Program-made: the position numbers and the translations under genes
Notes under the pieces: model-generated
Databases searched by the model: none
The model's input: only the letters and a program-made list of their open reading frames with translations
What the model was told of the DNA's origin: nothing
Shown: one piece after another, positions 50,601-61,792 of the stretch
Numbering within the stretch: position 1 is the stretch's first letter
How the letters are laid out: each line of letters begins with the position of its first letter
From: Nipponacmea schrenckii
Taxonomy: Eukaryota > Mollusca > Gastropoda > Lottiidae
Assembly: GCA_030562195.1 (NCBI GenBank)
Contig: JAUJPP010000003.1
Span: 33,734,602-33,798,601 of the forward strand
DNA length: 64,000 nt
Direction: 5' to 3'

Positions 50601-53600
50601 CAGTGCCTTATACTATATAGAATGATTCAACAGTTTGATATCAGATTCAGACTATAAATGACAAGAACAGCTGCTTTAAAACATCTCCAGTGGCAAATTG
50701 AACATGACTAGTGTGATGGAATCTAGATGAACTTATCAGTCCAACAGCAGATTACAGAGGGATAAATCTCTTAGATGTTAATCATAATATACCTATAGGA
50801 GATCCCTCAATAATTGCTTTTACAAAAAGAGTACATTTCGTTTCATTTTATTTCTAGGTCATGAGTTCTAATCTTGATAAACAATTGAACACCTTGAATA
50901 AGTTATCTCTCCTTAATATTCTGTTTTGTTAATAAGTACAGATAATGCGGAATAGATCGATGCCTAAAGGTTTGACCAAGTTCAAGTTGGTAGAATTTGC
51001 TATCCTCATAATTTTTTCAAATTCTGAAGGTGTTAAATCAAAATATTTTGTTTACTTCTTACTGAGTAATTAGTTTGCATGTTTTCCTTCACTACTGATA
51101 TATACCTTTATGTCTAAACATCAAAATGGAATCTGAAGATAGCAGGTGCAATTAAAGATGAAATACTACTTAAAAACCAAATGCAAATATCTTCATTAAA
51201 AATCTACACCTGAAGTTAAAGCACATAGCACTATCTTGTGATGTGAAAATTGCAAGTCTTTACATGATTCATAGATGAAAAGATGTTGATAGGAGATTTC
51301 CACTAATTAGCTTACTGCACTGTCAATATCTAACTGATGCCTTTGCTTTCTCTTCATTTGATTTTTATATTTTGGTTAAAACATGTGAAATAATTAAAAG
51401 TTATGAGTTGTGGTAAGAGTGAAGAAGTTCCTAGAAACTTCTGAGTTGTGTTAGACGACACATGTAAGATTTTGGATTTGCTTAGAATATAGCTAAGATT
51501 TGCACAATATACAGTAGTCATGTGATTCCAGCTTTAATCATTCTTTAGAATCATTTTGAGAGGAATTGCATTTAGCTAATCAGTTAATAGATTTTCTCTA
51601 CTCAGCATTCCGTTTCCCCATCAGAATTTTGGAGTGAGTGTATTAATAACTAATATTATTTTGAATGTTATATTTCCGATATTTTGAGATGTGAATTGTA
51701 GTTGCAAGTATTCAAAACACAATCATGGTTTAAAAACAAAACAATGTTATTTATACTACAGTAGTAGAATCAAACTTCAGACAGGTGTTTCATATAAAGA
51801 ATTTACAATCAAATCTATATAATATTTTACCTATAAACATTAAAGGTAAAACAGGTTTTGACATAGTCATAATCCACTCATAAAAATTCCATGTGTAAAT
51901 AAGACATCATCAAAACAAAATATCCACCTGTTCAATTTGTAATGTGATAATAATTAAAGAAGCCAAACATATTTTATTCTTATATTATTTTATATTTTTA
52001 GCAACACATGTACTTTTATAGCTTTGCAAAACAAATTGTGGATATCTAATAAAGTAAAACCCCTCCAAACCCTATCCTCTATAAACCGGCATATTTGAAA
52101 AGTCATGACCAAATCACTAATTAATACACAATAGATAAACCAGTAAACTGGCACCCCCCTCTAATCTGTAATTCGGCATCGAAATGCAGTCCCAAAATAG
52201 TTAATCTATAGTTAATCTGTCTCCATAAACCAGCATCTGAATTTGTATTAATTGAACTTCATCTGAAAGATGAATACAACACGTGCTACCGCATGTTATC
52301 ACTACTGCGGGTAAAGCGGCAACCCCTCCAAACTGGCATATATCACAGGTCGGTTAAGGGGGTTTCACTGTATAAAGTGTTCTGGTTCCAGTTCATGTTT
52401 TACAAGTTAAGTTGACCAAAGACGTACAAGGGTATTCACAGCAAAGTGAATAACATAAGGATGGCTACATGGGGCATAGTCTATGCATAGACAATGCATC
52501 TAAAGCTTAAATCTTCATGATTCAAGAGCACGAGTTTCAAGTCCATAGCTTCCAAAACAAATTTCTCAATTTGTTGTATTTTCTTTTAAAAATTGTTTCA
52601 GAGATAGGGTTAAATATAGACTGAGATATATTAACAAAGAAAGAGTTATATTTAGGTTGTGTTTATCAATTACAGTTAATATTTGGACTAATGATATAAA
52701 GACAGTTCTGTTGGTAATAAAATTGACGTAGAATTTGTTAAAGTGTTTCAGTATGGTTTAAATTAAGATTGTCTACAATGATACTCCAGTTGATAAAATG
52801 CTTCCTCTTCTAAAAGCTTAAAAATACATTAATATAATAAAGAAATCTTACAAAACCAATTTTCTGATAATATCATTTCAATTTACCAGTACTACCAGTA
52901 TCTGTGGTTTACTAGTATGTTTTTCTGCACAAGTTGGACTTGATTATCATGAGCCCACTTATCAATACAAAAACCTGTCTGACCTAGTTACCAGAATCAG
53001 GAAAATTAGGAAACATTTTAAAGGCATGGCCTCGCGGAATTACTTTTCTATACTGGAAAATATCATGATCTATGATGTCATACAATTGATTTACCGGTAG
53101 TCTAATGTTCGGGTCTGTTACAGTCTAATTTAAATATAGACCTAACTTTCGTTCGTATTTTATTAGTTTCGTTTCGTATGTTTTAATTAGCTATTGGCTT
53201 TGTACATAACCACTACAGTTAGGTCAAAGGTCGTTTAAACAGTCCGTATTGAAGGGCAGTATTAGACCTTAATGGTTGTGGTTACGTACAAAGCCAATAG
53301 CTAATAAAAACATTCGAAACGAACTAATAAAATAAGAGCGAAAGTGAGGTCTATATTTTTATTAGACTGGGTCTGTTATTTCTGACGTAAGATCAACGTT
53401 ATAGTTTGAGGGTTCAATTATCTACAGCCTCACCAATGTAGTTTCAAAACAACTTACCTTCCCCTAAACTTCTTCTGATCTTGATTTCAAATTGGATCAA
53501 GTCTTCCCGATTTTCAAAAGAGAATAATGTGATTTGTTTTTGACAGATGATAGCCATGATGTTGTTTTCCTTCTCATAGGTAAACCCAGACTGGAGACCA

Positions 53601-53691
53601 TAGAAATGTTCAATAGGAAAACAGGATTTTGGTTTACAGCCATCTTTAATGGCTTCTTTGACATCTTTATATAATAATACTTGTAACCGAT
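41622..53691 (-). CDS. Dok-7-like PH-PTB adaptor with long IRS-like YxxM tail (5' exon(s) outside window)
   Basis: Five phase-consistent exons: 53691-53458, 49968-49759, 49200-49090, 47360-44553, 42886-41622, encoding about 1,541 residues plus a missing N terminus. The first exon is the second part of a PH domain (VLLYKDVKEAIKDG, GLQSGFTYEKENN, IKIRRSLGE). The next two form an IRS-type PTB domain; NVPPK then WQISDLRRFGTVEGKFLFEG and GGSRC match Dok-7 closely, including its paired Arg and the later Arg that contact phosphotyrosine in that family. The tail is far longer than human Dok-7 (504 residues). It carries proline-rich SH3 ligands (ETPPPELPPK, TPPPIPPSR), YVNL and YANE (Grb2-type) and five YxxM motifs (PI3-kinase p85-type). 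Dok-7 activates the kinase MuSK in vertebrates; this protein more probably works as a receptor-tyrosine-kinase scaffold. The first PH exon was searched for to 64000 and not found. Confidence 0.88.
43905..43997. mobile_element. Half copy of the TTAA/AGGGA MITE
   Basis: Matches the right inner arm of the 20979-21300 copy (AAGTTTACTGATGAATATAG then CATATTGACCATTCTTGAGA). The left arm and both termini are missing. Confidence 0.7.
48611..48976. repeat. 183-bp tandem duplication in a Dok-7-like intron
   Basis: Units 48611-48793 and 48794-48976 are essentially identical (one G/A difference seen, in GCAATGAATC versus GCAATAAATC), so the duplication is recent or an assembly artefact. Confidence 0.95.
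49511..49580. repeat. Three copies of a 22-bp repeat
   Basis: The unit CCAATCACGCTACCCTATTT occurs three times in tandem with small changes, between two Dok-7-like exons. Confidence 0.8.
52052..52370. mobile_element. Tigger/pogo-type MITE, 319 bp
   Basis: The complement of the right end reads CAGTGAAACCCCCTTAACCG, a typical Tigger-family terminus. The left end AAGTAAAACCCCTCCAAACC is the diverged partner. Single TA dinucleotides flank both ends (52050-52051 and 52371-52372). There is no coding capacity. It lies in the intron after the PH exon of the Dok-7-like gene. Confidence 0.82.
53121..53369. mobile_element. 249-bp foldback MITE with 9-bp target duplication
   Basis: The ends CAGTCTAATTTAAATATAGA and their inverted counterpart ending TTATTAGACTG are followed by inverted arms of about 90 bp. 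GGTCTGTTA is present on both sides (53112-53120 and 53370-53378). A perfect 9-bp duplication fits Mutator-like transposition. It sits 88 bp from the PH-domain exon of the Dok-7-like gene. Confidence 0.92.
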
Positions 53692-53970
53692 CTGAAAAAT
53701 ATAAAATAACTTAATTAACTTTCATCATCTAATTCTAGGCTATCTTGTATTTTATTTCATGTAGCTACACACAGAGATATCATATAGTAGAAACTGAATT
53801 AAGTGGTCACTCAAGGGCATAAAACAATCTCTTAATGAAGGTGTATGGCCTCTTAGAAGAGTTCTGGAACAGCTTTGTTTTGTATTAATCTTGACATGAT
53901 GATTAGCAAATTGCCAATAAACAATAATCTAGTTAAATTTCACCTATATGGGAAAGCATGTATTGTTGCT

Positions 53971-54335
53971 GGTTGTAATGAATGTGGTCATGTAAGCAAA
54001 CTTGTCATATTTACATGTAATATGCTGGTTGTAATGAATGTGGTCATGTAATGAAGATGGTCATATTTACATGTAATACGCTGGTTGTAATGAATGTGGT
54101 GACATGTAATGAAGGTGGTCATGTAATGAAGGTGGTCATATTTACATGTAATACGCTGGTTGTAATGAATGTGGTCAAATGTTATGAAGGTGGTCATATT
54201 TACATGTAACTTGCTGGTTGTAATGAATGTGGTCATGTAATGACGTGTAATGAAGGTGTTCATGTAATGAAGGTGGTGATTATTTACATGTAATACGCTG
54301 GTTGTTATGAATGTGGTCATGTAATGAAGGTAGTC
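53971..54335. repeat. Irregular minisatellite
   Basis: Composite tandem units built from GCTGGTTGTAATGAATGTGG, TCATGTAATGAAGGTGG and TCATATTTACATGTAATACG, in variable order and number. The minus-strand open frame through it (MTTFITTS-type repeats) is a by-product. Confidence 0.93.
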
Positions 54336-55799
54336 TATCGCTTATCAGTTGTTAACTAAATTGAAAAGTTGTTGAGGGAACTTTCTTTTGGTCACACAGT
54401 TCTACAGCTGCGTTAAAAAGTTTTTCAAAATATTGAGCTAACAAATTTTCATATATGGTCTAAAAAAACCTATTCATTACACACACAAAACCAGATATTT
54501 TTGATGACTAATATTTCTCTATACATCAATTTCCATTCAACTTTAATTGAAATAACAAATTTATATCTATGTTATAAAGTAATAAAATATATGCTTGAAT
54601 AATTTCACTTGATTTTACGTGTGTATAATTTTTATTGATAATTGTACACCATGTTAGCTGTTTTCTTAAAGGATTTCAGATGTAAAATTCACAAATTATT
54701 TCAGTTACCAGACTGAGTTAACAAAACTAATTTAGTTAGATACAAAACTGAACAACAATGGAGATATGTAATAATGATAGGCCTATGTGATATTTGGTCC
54801 AATTTACTCATGTGGGGTTTCATGTGAGTAATTGTTTTTTCTAGTATCTCATTACAACTGCACTTTTGCCTTAAATCCTATACCATTAAAAAATCCAACT
54901 GTCCTGATTAAGGTTCTATATCTGGAACATAAGATTAAATTTAGAAAATCATATCAGAATTTTATACTTTATTGTAGATAGGAAATAGAATCATTTCAAA
55001 TCATTTTCTTATGAAAGGAAATTTCAATAAATTGTTTATTTTAAATTTCACAAACAGGCCTTCTCCTTGCATCTTTCTATTGAAATGAACAAATTTCAAA
55101 CTGTTGACTATTAGCTTATATAGCCTGAGGATTTTTTTCTTCATTATAAATCTACAGAGCTGTGACGAAATTGTAAATTTATGTTTGTTAAAATAACAAA
55201 ATACTCACAAGGTATTTATACATTTAAAAGATCAAATTGACAAAAAATAATAATGAAAATACTTGAGAATGATTCGAACAAAATATCAAGTTTTAGACAA
55301 GGGGAGTTGAAAATGAGTAGTTTTTGAATATTTGTAAACCAGTCATGCCTCAGACTTTGAAGTTTCAACTGCTTTTCATAACCAATAAACAACACCCTTT
55401 TATTAACCGAAACAAGAAACAATGGCCATATGGTCAATAAAAACATGAATATAATAGTTTGATAAATTTTTATGGATGGTTTATAGAACATATGGTAAGA
55501 GCTTGAAAGATGTCATAATTAAATGGTTGTCATGGCTTCTAATCTCAGTCAGCATGTGAAATTCTGGTGACTTTTTTTTTATTTCATTATTCCAGTCCAT
55601 TGACTCAGCTGTAAATTGGAACAGATAAAAAAGGAAAGACAACTTGCTAGTGGTTTGGCCAAGGACCAGCTGGTAGAAGGAATAATTGCGAACCTTAATT
55701 GTTATTCTTGTGAATAATAGTTTTTTTTTTTTTCTTTAAAATTTCCAAGAATCACTTTATGTCCCTTTTTGTTCTGATATTTTCTACCACACAGTCTTT

Positions 55800-55955
55800 A
55801 ATGTCACCCAAGGCCCATTTGGAAATTGTAAGAAGAGTAGGCTAATGCTGCTATCTTGGCAAAATTCTCTCAGTGCACACTGCGTGCAGTGGACATCTTC
55901 AGTAGCCCATAAGGTGCAGAAGAGAAGGACGTAAAACTCCATTCATTTCATTTCA
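55800..55955 (+). mobile_element. SINE-like repeat, longest copy in window
   Basis: Ends in GAAGGACGTAAAACTCCATT followed by ATTTC-type tail repeats, shared with 12892-12937. Its body (TTGGCAAAATTCTCTCAGTG) also matches 35460-35690, and shorter fragments lie near 24830-24890 and 59255-59280. Copies that share a 3' end and tail suggest a retroposed SINE. No clear A and B boxes were identified. Confidence 0.6.
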
Positions 55956-56765
55956 CTTTCTTATTACCCAAGGCCAGTCAAAAAATTTAATGCAAAAGTA
56001 GTGGCTCTTGAAGCCAGCATCAGCGGATAAAAGACATACTTCATACAGGTCTATCATTATCCTCAATAAACTGATAACATTCCACCTGAAACAGGATAGT
56101 CCTTACATTGTCACTCCATACAAACACTGTCTATTGTCTACAGAGGCATACCTATTACACCTCTTCTTACCTAGACTCTTATTCAATATCCTGCCCAATT
56201 AGTCAGTTCGACAGGCCTCGACGAAGTATACCTGTACTGTACATGGTTCACAGAGGAAATAGAGACTTGCTGTGAAGTTTATAATAGATGGTTAAATGCT
56301 GTGATAGAGGACCTATTTAACACAGCTTTGTCACTTTTGACTAGCTACTTGACACAAAATACATGTACATAAAGTAAAAAACATTGAATGAAAAAATTGG
56401 AGGAGTGGGAAGGTCGTGTAACTACTTGTTTGAAATATTGATATATTTTGCAGTGTATGTGATAGTATTACATGTCTAAGCAAAATTCACATTTCAATGG
56501 GTCACTTAACCATTGTAGATCATGCAAATATACAATACATGATAACTTTCAAGCACTGAATAATATGAAATTTTATCATTCAAAGTATAATGGTGAAAGC
56601 CATCACAGGCAATTCAGAATATAATCCATTAAATCTAACATTGTCAAATAACGCGCTTTTTTAAAAGTGAAACACATGCAATAAAGGATAGGAAATAACT
56701 GTTATTTAAATTTATTTCCATTTGATACAGGTTGCTGATGTATATTTTACCATTTCACACAACAC

Positions 56766-56885
56766 AGTGATACTGCGTCTTAGCATAAACATAGAATTTT
56801 AGTTCTCATTGCAAGAACGGTCAATACGTATATATATTCATCAGCGAACTTACCTGCTGTCACAAAGTAACAGAATCCTTCAAAT
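56766..56885. mobile_element. Half copy of the TTAA/AGGGA MITE (left arm)
   Basis: AGTGATACTGCGTCTTAGCA and the inner ATTCATCAGCGAACTTACCT match the left arm of 18903-19241. The right arm is absent and the left flank is not TTAA. Confidence 0.75.
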
Positions 56886-56925
56886 CTTGAAAACTTACAA
56901 AACTAAGTCAATGTATAAATTGATT

Positions 56926-57110
56926 CCTAACTTTTTACCCCATGGTACCCAACGTTTTACCCCATAGTACCTAACCTTTTACCACCTAGTACCTAACCTT
57001 TTACCCCATAGTACCTAACCTTTTACCACCTAGTACCTAACCTTTTATCCCTAATACCACCGAACCCTTTTAAACCTTAATACCTAACCTTTTACCCCTA
57101 ATACCACCCA
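56926..57110. repeat. 21-23 bp minisatellite
   Basis: Tandem TACCTAACCTTTTACC units with alternating CCATAG and ACCTAG variants, about eight copies. Confidence 0.9.
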
Positions 57111-59973
57111 ACCCAATGCCTGTCTACCTTTCTTCAAACCGACAACCTTCGAAACTGTTGATTATGAGAATGACAGATTAACAGATCAACAAAAGGAGTG
57201 TTGGTGTATGGAACAGTAAACTGTAGCTTAACTAAATGATATACAAGAAGATATTCTATTGTAACTTATACAGACTATAAATAAATACATGTAATCTCAT
57301 TTGGATCAAGGTGGTTTTAAGGTAACAGAGAAAGGTGATAACAGGCTATGCATGGCTAAACTTTTCAAATAATCTTTATAACTGATGAATCTTACTTACA
57401 CTTGGTAGAAACTTTTCATCCCAATACAATTCACCAGTGAAATTTTTTAAATACCCAAAAAGTGTGAAATATTTGTGCGATTTAATTTCATACCCGTTTC
57501 ACCTTAAAAATGATAAAATTTGGCTCCAGCCTAATGAATTCCTTTCTTCCAAAAACCACTAAATCAAGATAGAGCACCTGTGGATGTTTTTAATCCAAAA
57601 TTAAATATAATGAAATAATAAAAGTCAAGTTGTTATTTAGAATCCTATACACTGTTTCAAGGTCCTTTTTCAGTTATAAGATATACAATATTGAAGATTT
57701 AACAGACACACGTGTTACTTAAACAGTGCCAAATAATCAGCTGATCCTGCTTACTTCAGTTATTTGTATTTCAAATAAAAAATGTTTCAAAATTTCAATT
57801 TATTTAGAAAAGATCTTGAACATAATTGTTGTCAACTTCATATGGGTAACAGGATAATCATCTGCTGTTCTGTTGCAATGCAAATTGAAGGTGGAAATTA
57901 AAATCATCTTAATAATATTTCATATTGAAACCAACCTCAACACTCGTTTGAATTTGAATTGCGCTTCTCAGAAAATTATTAAATTTTCACTATAGTAAAG
58001 AAACAGTGCAAGATTAAACAGGTTTTTGATATAAATAACTAAGTTATTTTGGACAAATACTTTGAAAATTTAATTTAAAATAAATAAATAAATTATGATA
58101 CATTTGCTACACCCATGAAACACAATCTTTAATGAGAGGCATTAAAGGCAATTTACAGATATATGATCTTTAGTGATTTAATATACAATGATCTATCTGT
58201 ACTGTACCAATGCTTGAAAAATATATAGGACTCAGTCCACTAAAACATGATGATCGTAATCTATGCTATTTATCTTTCTCCCTCCAGGGCATTAGTGCGT
58301 GTTCATTTTTGACTAATTTTTGGTCTTAATTTGGAATTTGGTGTCTCAGATAATGAGAAATTTAATTGGCGGAAGGTTATTTCTAAAAATAGTGGTGTGC
58401 AGTGACAGTCAAGCAGAAGTTGAAAAAATGTAGTGGTTTACTTTCAATTTGACCGGTTCAAGATTTTCATGGTCATGATCTTTTGAATTTTTGAACAGAA
58501 ACAAGGTATTGGCCAGGATTTAATGTGACAAATTGGAAATTTTTTGGCAAAATTTTGAGGAGAAAGGTAAAGAAGTCTGAATTTCAAAACTTATCATGGA
58601 AGCACATGGCAAGATATAAAACATTTCTTGGATGGGAATTATAAACTGCATCTCGAAAACTTGTTATGTTGGTTTTGAAAGTAATACTAGGCTTCTTTAA
58701 ACTAAATCAACAACCATAGCATAAAAAGCAGCAGGAATTCTCAAATATCTTCCCCACTTTTATCATGGTTCCACTGTTTTTGTTTATAAAAATATTCTCA
58801 GAGTAGAAAATTGATGTGGAATACTTTTGAGACAACACCCAAAACAGGAATGATATTTACATTTCAAGCGAACTTATTTCAAAGTCTCATTTTTATGTCA
58901 TAGAAATAACAATCGAATGACATCATAATTCATCATACTTTGGTATAGAAAAGTAGTTTGGCATGGTCACATCTTTAATAATGTTTCCTTATTATCCTGG
59001 TATCCTGATTCTAGCAACTAGTTCAGTTGCATTCTCGTGTGATTGCATTATATGACATGATTATTTGATAGTTATGATTCTTAAGACAAATGTGGTTATT
59101 ATCATTCTAATGATGTTTACAATTAACTCATTATTAATTACACATGGCAGAAATATTTTCTATTATAGTCACAGTAGGATGGCTTTGAGATACAGTAGTC
59201 TAAAAGGTCATAAAGGTCAATTACGTCTATAACTATAATGTTGAAGATATAAAGAATCTTCTGGCAAATTCTCTCAGTATTAATTGAATCATTTCAGGTT
59301 TTTGAAAAATACAAAGTTATGAGATGTTAATCAATATTTTAATTTGACATAAGCACATCTCATACAAGCACTTAGCACATGTGTATTGGATACAAAAACC
59401 TCATCAGGACAGCTTAACCTGCCTTCTCAGATGATCATTCTTGTCCACATCTTTCAATCAGTACAATAATATAGTATTTACTTTTACTGATAAGTTTACT
59501 GTTAAAACATTACTGATAAACTTCAATATAATATCATAACATTCTTACCATAGTTAAGACCACCTACTCAGATAGGGTAAGTATAATTTACCTATCACAA
59601 CAATGTTAATGAACCTTTGATGGTTATATAGCATTAATTAATGATTAATCCAAAACATTGATTTTTAATCCTATAATATATTTATATTGTAATATGAAAG
59701 GCATTGTAAATTATTTTTTTAAACTATTTATATGCATCAGATGAGAATGGCATTTAGAAACTGAGGGTAAATATATCCAAAAACACGAAGACAATATTAT
59801 TTACCTCTGTTAATTTCCTGCCTATGACCTCCTTCTTGTTATATATTTTCGTGGTTAACATCTTACTCTACATTATTGTGTTTAAAACTTTTTTGATTTT
59901 TAAGCTTTGAATCCCGGTCCAAGGGTTATCTACCTTCTCCTATGTAGACATTCCACTATTGGGTTGTCATCAT

Positions 59974-60014
59974 GATCAAGGTAACCACCTTGATCCTAGG
60001 GATCTTTATATAAA
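59974..60014 (+). promoter_or_regulatory. Palindromic half-sites followed by a TATA box
   Basis: A 22-bp inverted repeat (GATCAAGGT then AACC then ACCTTGATC, 59974-59995) is followed 11 bases later by TATATAAA (60007-60014). TCAAGGT is the core of NR5A/ERR-type nuclear-receptor half-sites, present here on both strands. The predicted start near 60040 lies just before an ATG at 60046. Promoter function is inferred. Confidence 0.35.
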
Positions 60015-60045
60015 CTCAGCTCAAGTTCTTGCTTGAAATATAACC

Positions 60046-60297
60046 ATGACCAAAGACCATCTAATAATAGCTTTTATGTCACTCAACCCTCCAGACGGAC
60101 AAAGCCTAGGGCTAGGCAACTATGTTGAACCTCTTGAATATCTCTCTGTAGAAAAGATCAACAGAAATTTCTCTGAGGGACTATTGCTGCGATGTTTAAG
60201 CAGCCAGATACAGAGAGCGATTGATGGATTTTGCAGGAACTTCTGCTATTACACCGATTCTTCCACTTCTACGCTCAAAATAAATTTAATAATCAGG
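60046..60297 (+). CDS. Candidate first exon of an unknown gene (84 codons)
   Basis: An open frame begins at the first ATG below a TATA box and runs 84 codons to a good donor (CAGG|GTAAGA, exon end 60297). The peptide has mixed composition (NPPDGQSLGLGNYVEPLEYL, LLLRCLSSQIQRAIDGFCRN) and is less A+T-rich than its surroundings. It has no signal peptide or domain that I recognise, and no following exon is identified before 64000. It would lie on the strand opposite the Dok-7-like gene. It may be chance or a remnant of a mobile element. Confidence 0.25.
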
Positions 60298-60299
60298 GT

Positions 60300-61384
60300 A
60301 AGACATAAATTACATTACTTACCATAATGTGTATGTAAAACATGGTTGTTTCAATTTGATAATAAAACAAGTGGAAAGAAGGCATATCTTTGCCACCACT
60401 AGTTCAATATTGATATAATATTTATATGATTGTAGAATACAATGATTTGAATATCAATAGTATATAGGTATTTATTAGTTTAACCTATATAGACTTATAT
60501 CAACTTTCATATTACTATATTACACTTATGTTACACCTAATCTTTATCATGTTCTAATATATATAATAGACCGATCATAGTCTCAATCACTTAAGTCTCT
60601 CTAAATCACTCATAGTAAAAGACAAAACAGGACATGCGATCCATGCTTTTGTTGTTAGCTTCACCTCTAGAGTGTCCACATAATCGATAATTAGAATTAG
60701 AAGACTTGCATTATGTTTATGTAGGTATGAGCAATAAATCTTACTTTTAACACTTGAACATTAAAATCAGTATTATATCTTGTTTCTATATGATTTCTTT
60801 AAAAAAAATTCTTCAGGCAGCTTACTTGAAAACTACATTTTTCAATTAACTTTTGATGAAACTTAAACATGATAACATTGAAACAAAACCCCTTCATTTT
60901 GTAAACTGTATATTGTGCAGTATCTTGCAAAAAGCAAATTTACAATTATGCCACCCAGGAAGGGCCAATATTTACGAAGTCAAGTAATATCAAGGTTAAA
61001 GCATACAATATCAAAATGTGTATACAGTATATTTATGTTTTAAAAGCCTGATAAGAGACTTTTCACAATAGATATGACGTCATGATTGATAAAGCGTGAC
61101 ATATGACAGTAGACATTAGGTAAATAACACAGCCATTACCAGACTCTGATAAAACAAATAATCATATTTTTACATGTTAGACTTAACATTTTTTATCAGT
61201 AATCATCTTATTAGACAAATAACTTGAATAGTTTCATACATTCTCTAATCATATGTCATTATAACCTGTTCAGAACTTACTGATCTGATAAAGTCACAAA
61301 ATGATGTGGTTGCACAACTTGATCATCAAACATTTGATTGATGTGATATGATCCGACGTCACATTTGTAATGATCAAATTGATC
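60300..61384. other. No feature recognised
   Basis: A+T-rich sequence without supported exons or repeat borders. Confidence 0.45.
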
Positions 61385-61505
61385 AAGAACAGATTTAGTA
61401 TGATCAAGAAAAGATCTGGTTGATCAAGAACAGATCTGGTATGATCAAGAACAGATTTGGTATGATCCAACAGATTTGGAATGATCAAGAACAGATTTGT
61501 TATGA
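61385..61505. repeat. Short tandem array of GATCAAGAACAGAT units
   Basis: About six copies of an 18-21 bp unit (ATGATCAAGAACAGATTTGG) with small indels. Confidence 0.85.
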
Positions 61506-61606
61506 TCTAGCAACCAACTGATTTGTTCTGGCAATCGATAAGTTTTAGGTTAGGTTTTAGGTAGGTAGGTATCAAGCATTACTTTTGTTAAATAACAGAC
61601 TAATTT

Positions 61607-61790
61607 AATCAATCTTTCAGATAAATTGATGAATCTTTTTGAATGGTTTGATCAATCTTTCAGATATATTAATGAATCTTTTGAATGGTTTGATCAATCT
61701 TTCAGATAAATTGATGAATCTTTTGAATGTTTGATCAATATTTCAGATAAATTGATGAATCTTTTGAATGGTTTGATCAATCTTTGAGAT
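61607..61790. repeat. 42-bp satellite, left block
   Basis: Units built on ATCAATCTTTCAGATAAATT-GATGAATCTTTTGAATGGTTTG, alternating with a 40-base variant. The array is split by the element at 61793-63189 and continues at 63192. Confidence 0.93.
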
Positions 61791-61792
61791 TA

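Larger units (their letters stand above)
54340..59970. other. Intronic/intergenic stretch without supported genes
   Basis: Presumed 5' intron of the Dok-7-like gene. Apart from the repeats listed separately (55800-55955, 56766-56885, 56926-57110) I find only A+T-rich sequence with short frames that lack splice context. Confidence 0.45.

Noticed and set aside
53988..54320. Minus-strand 110-codon frame with MTTFITTS-type repeats
   Set aside because: It is simply a translation of the minisatellite at 53971-54335.
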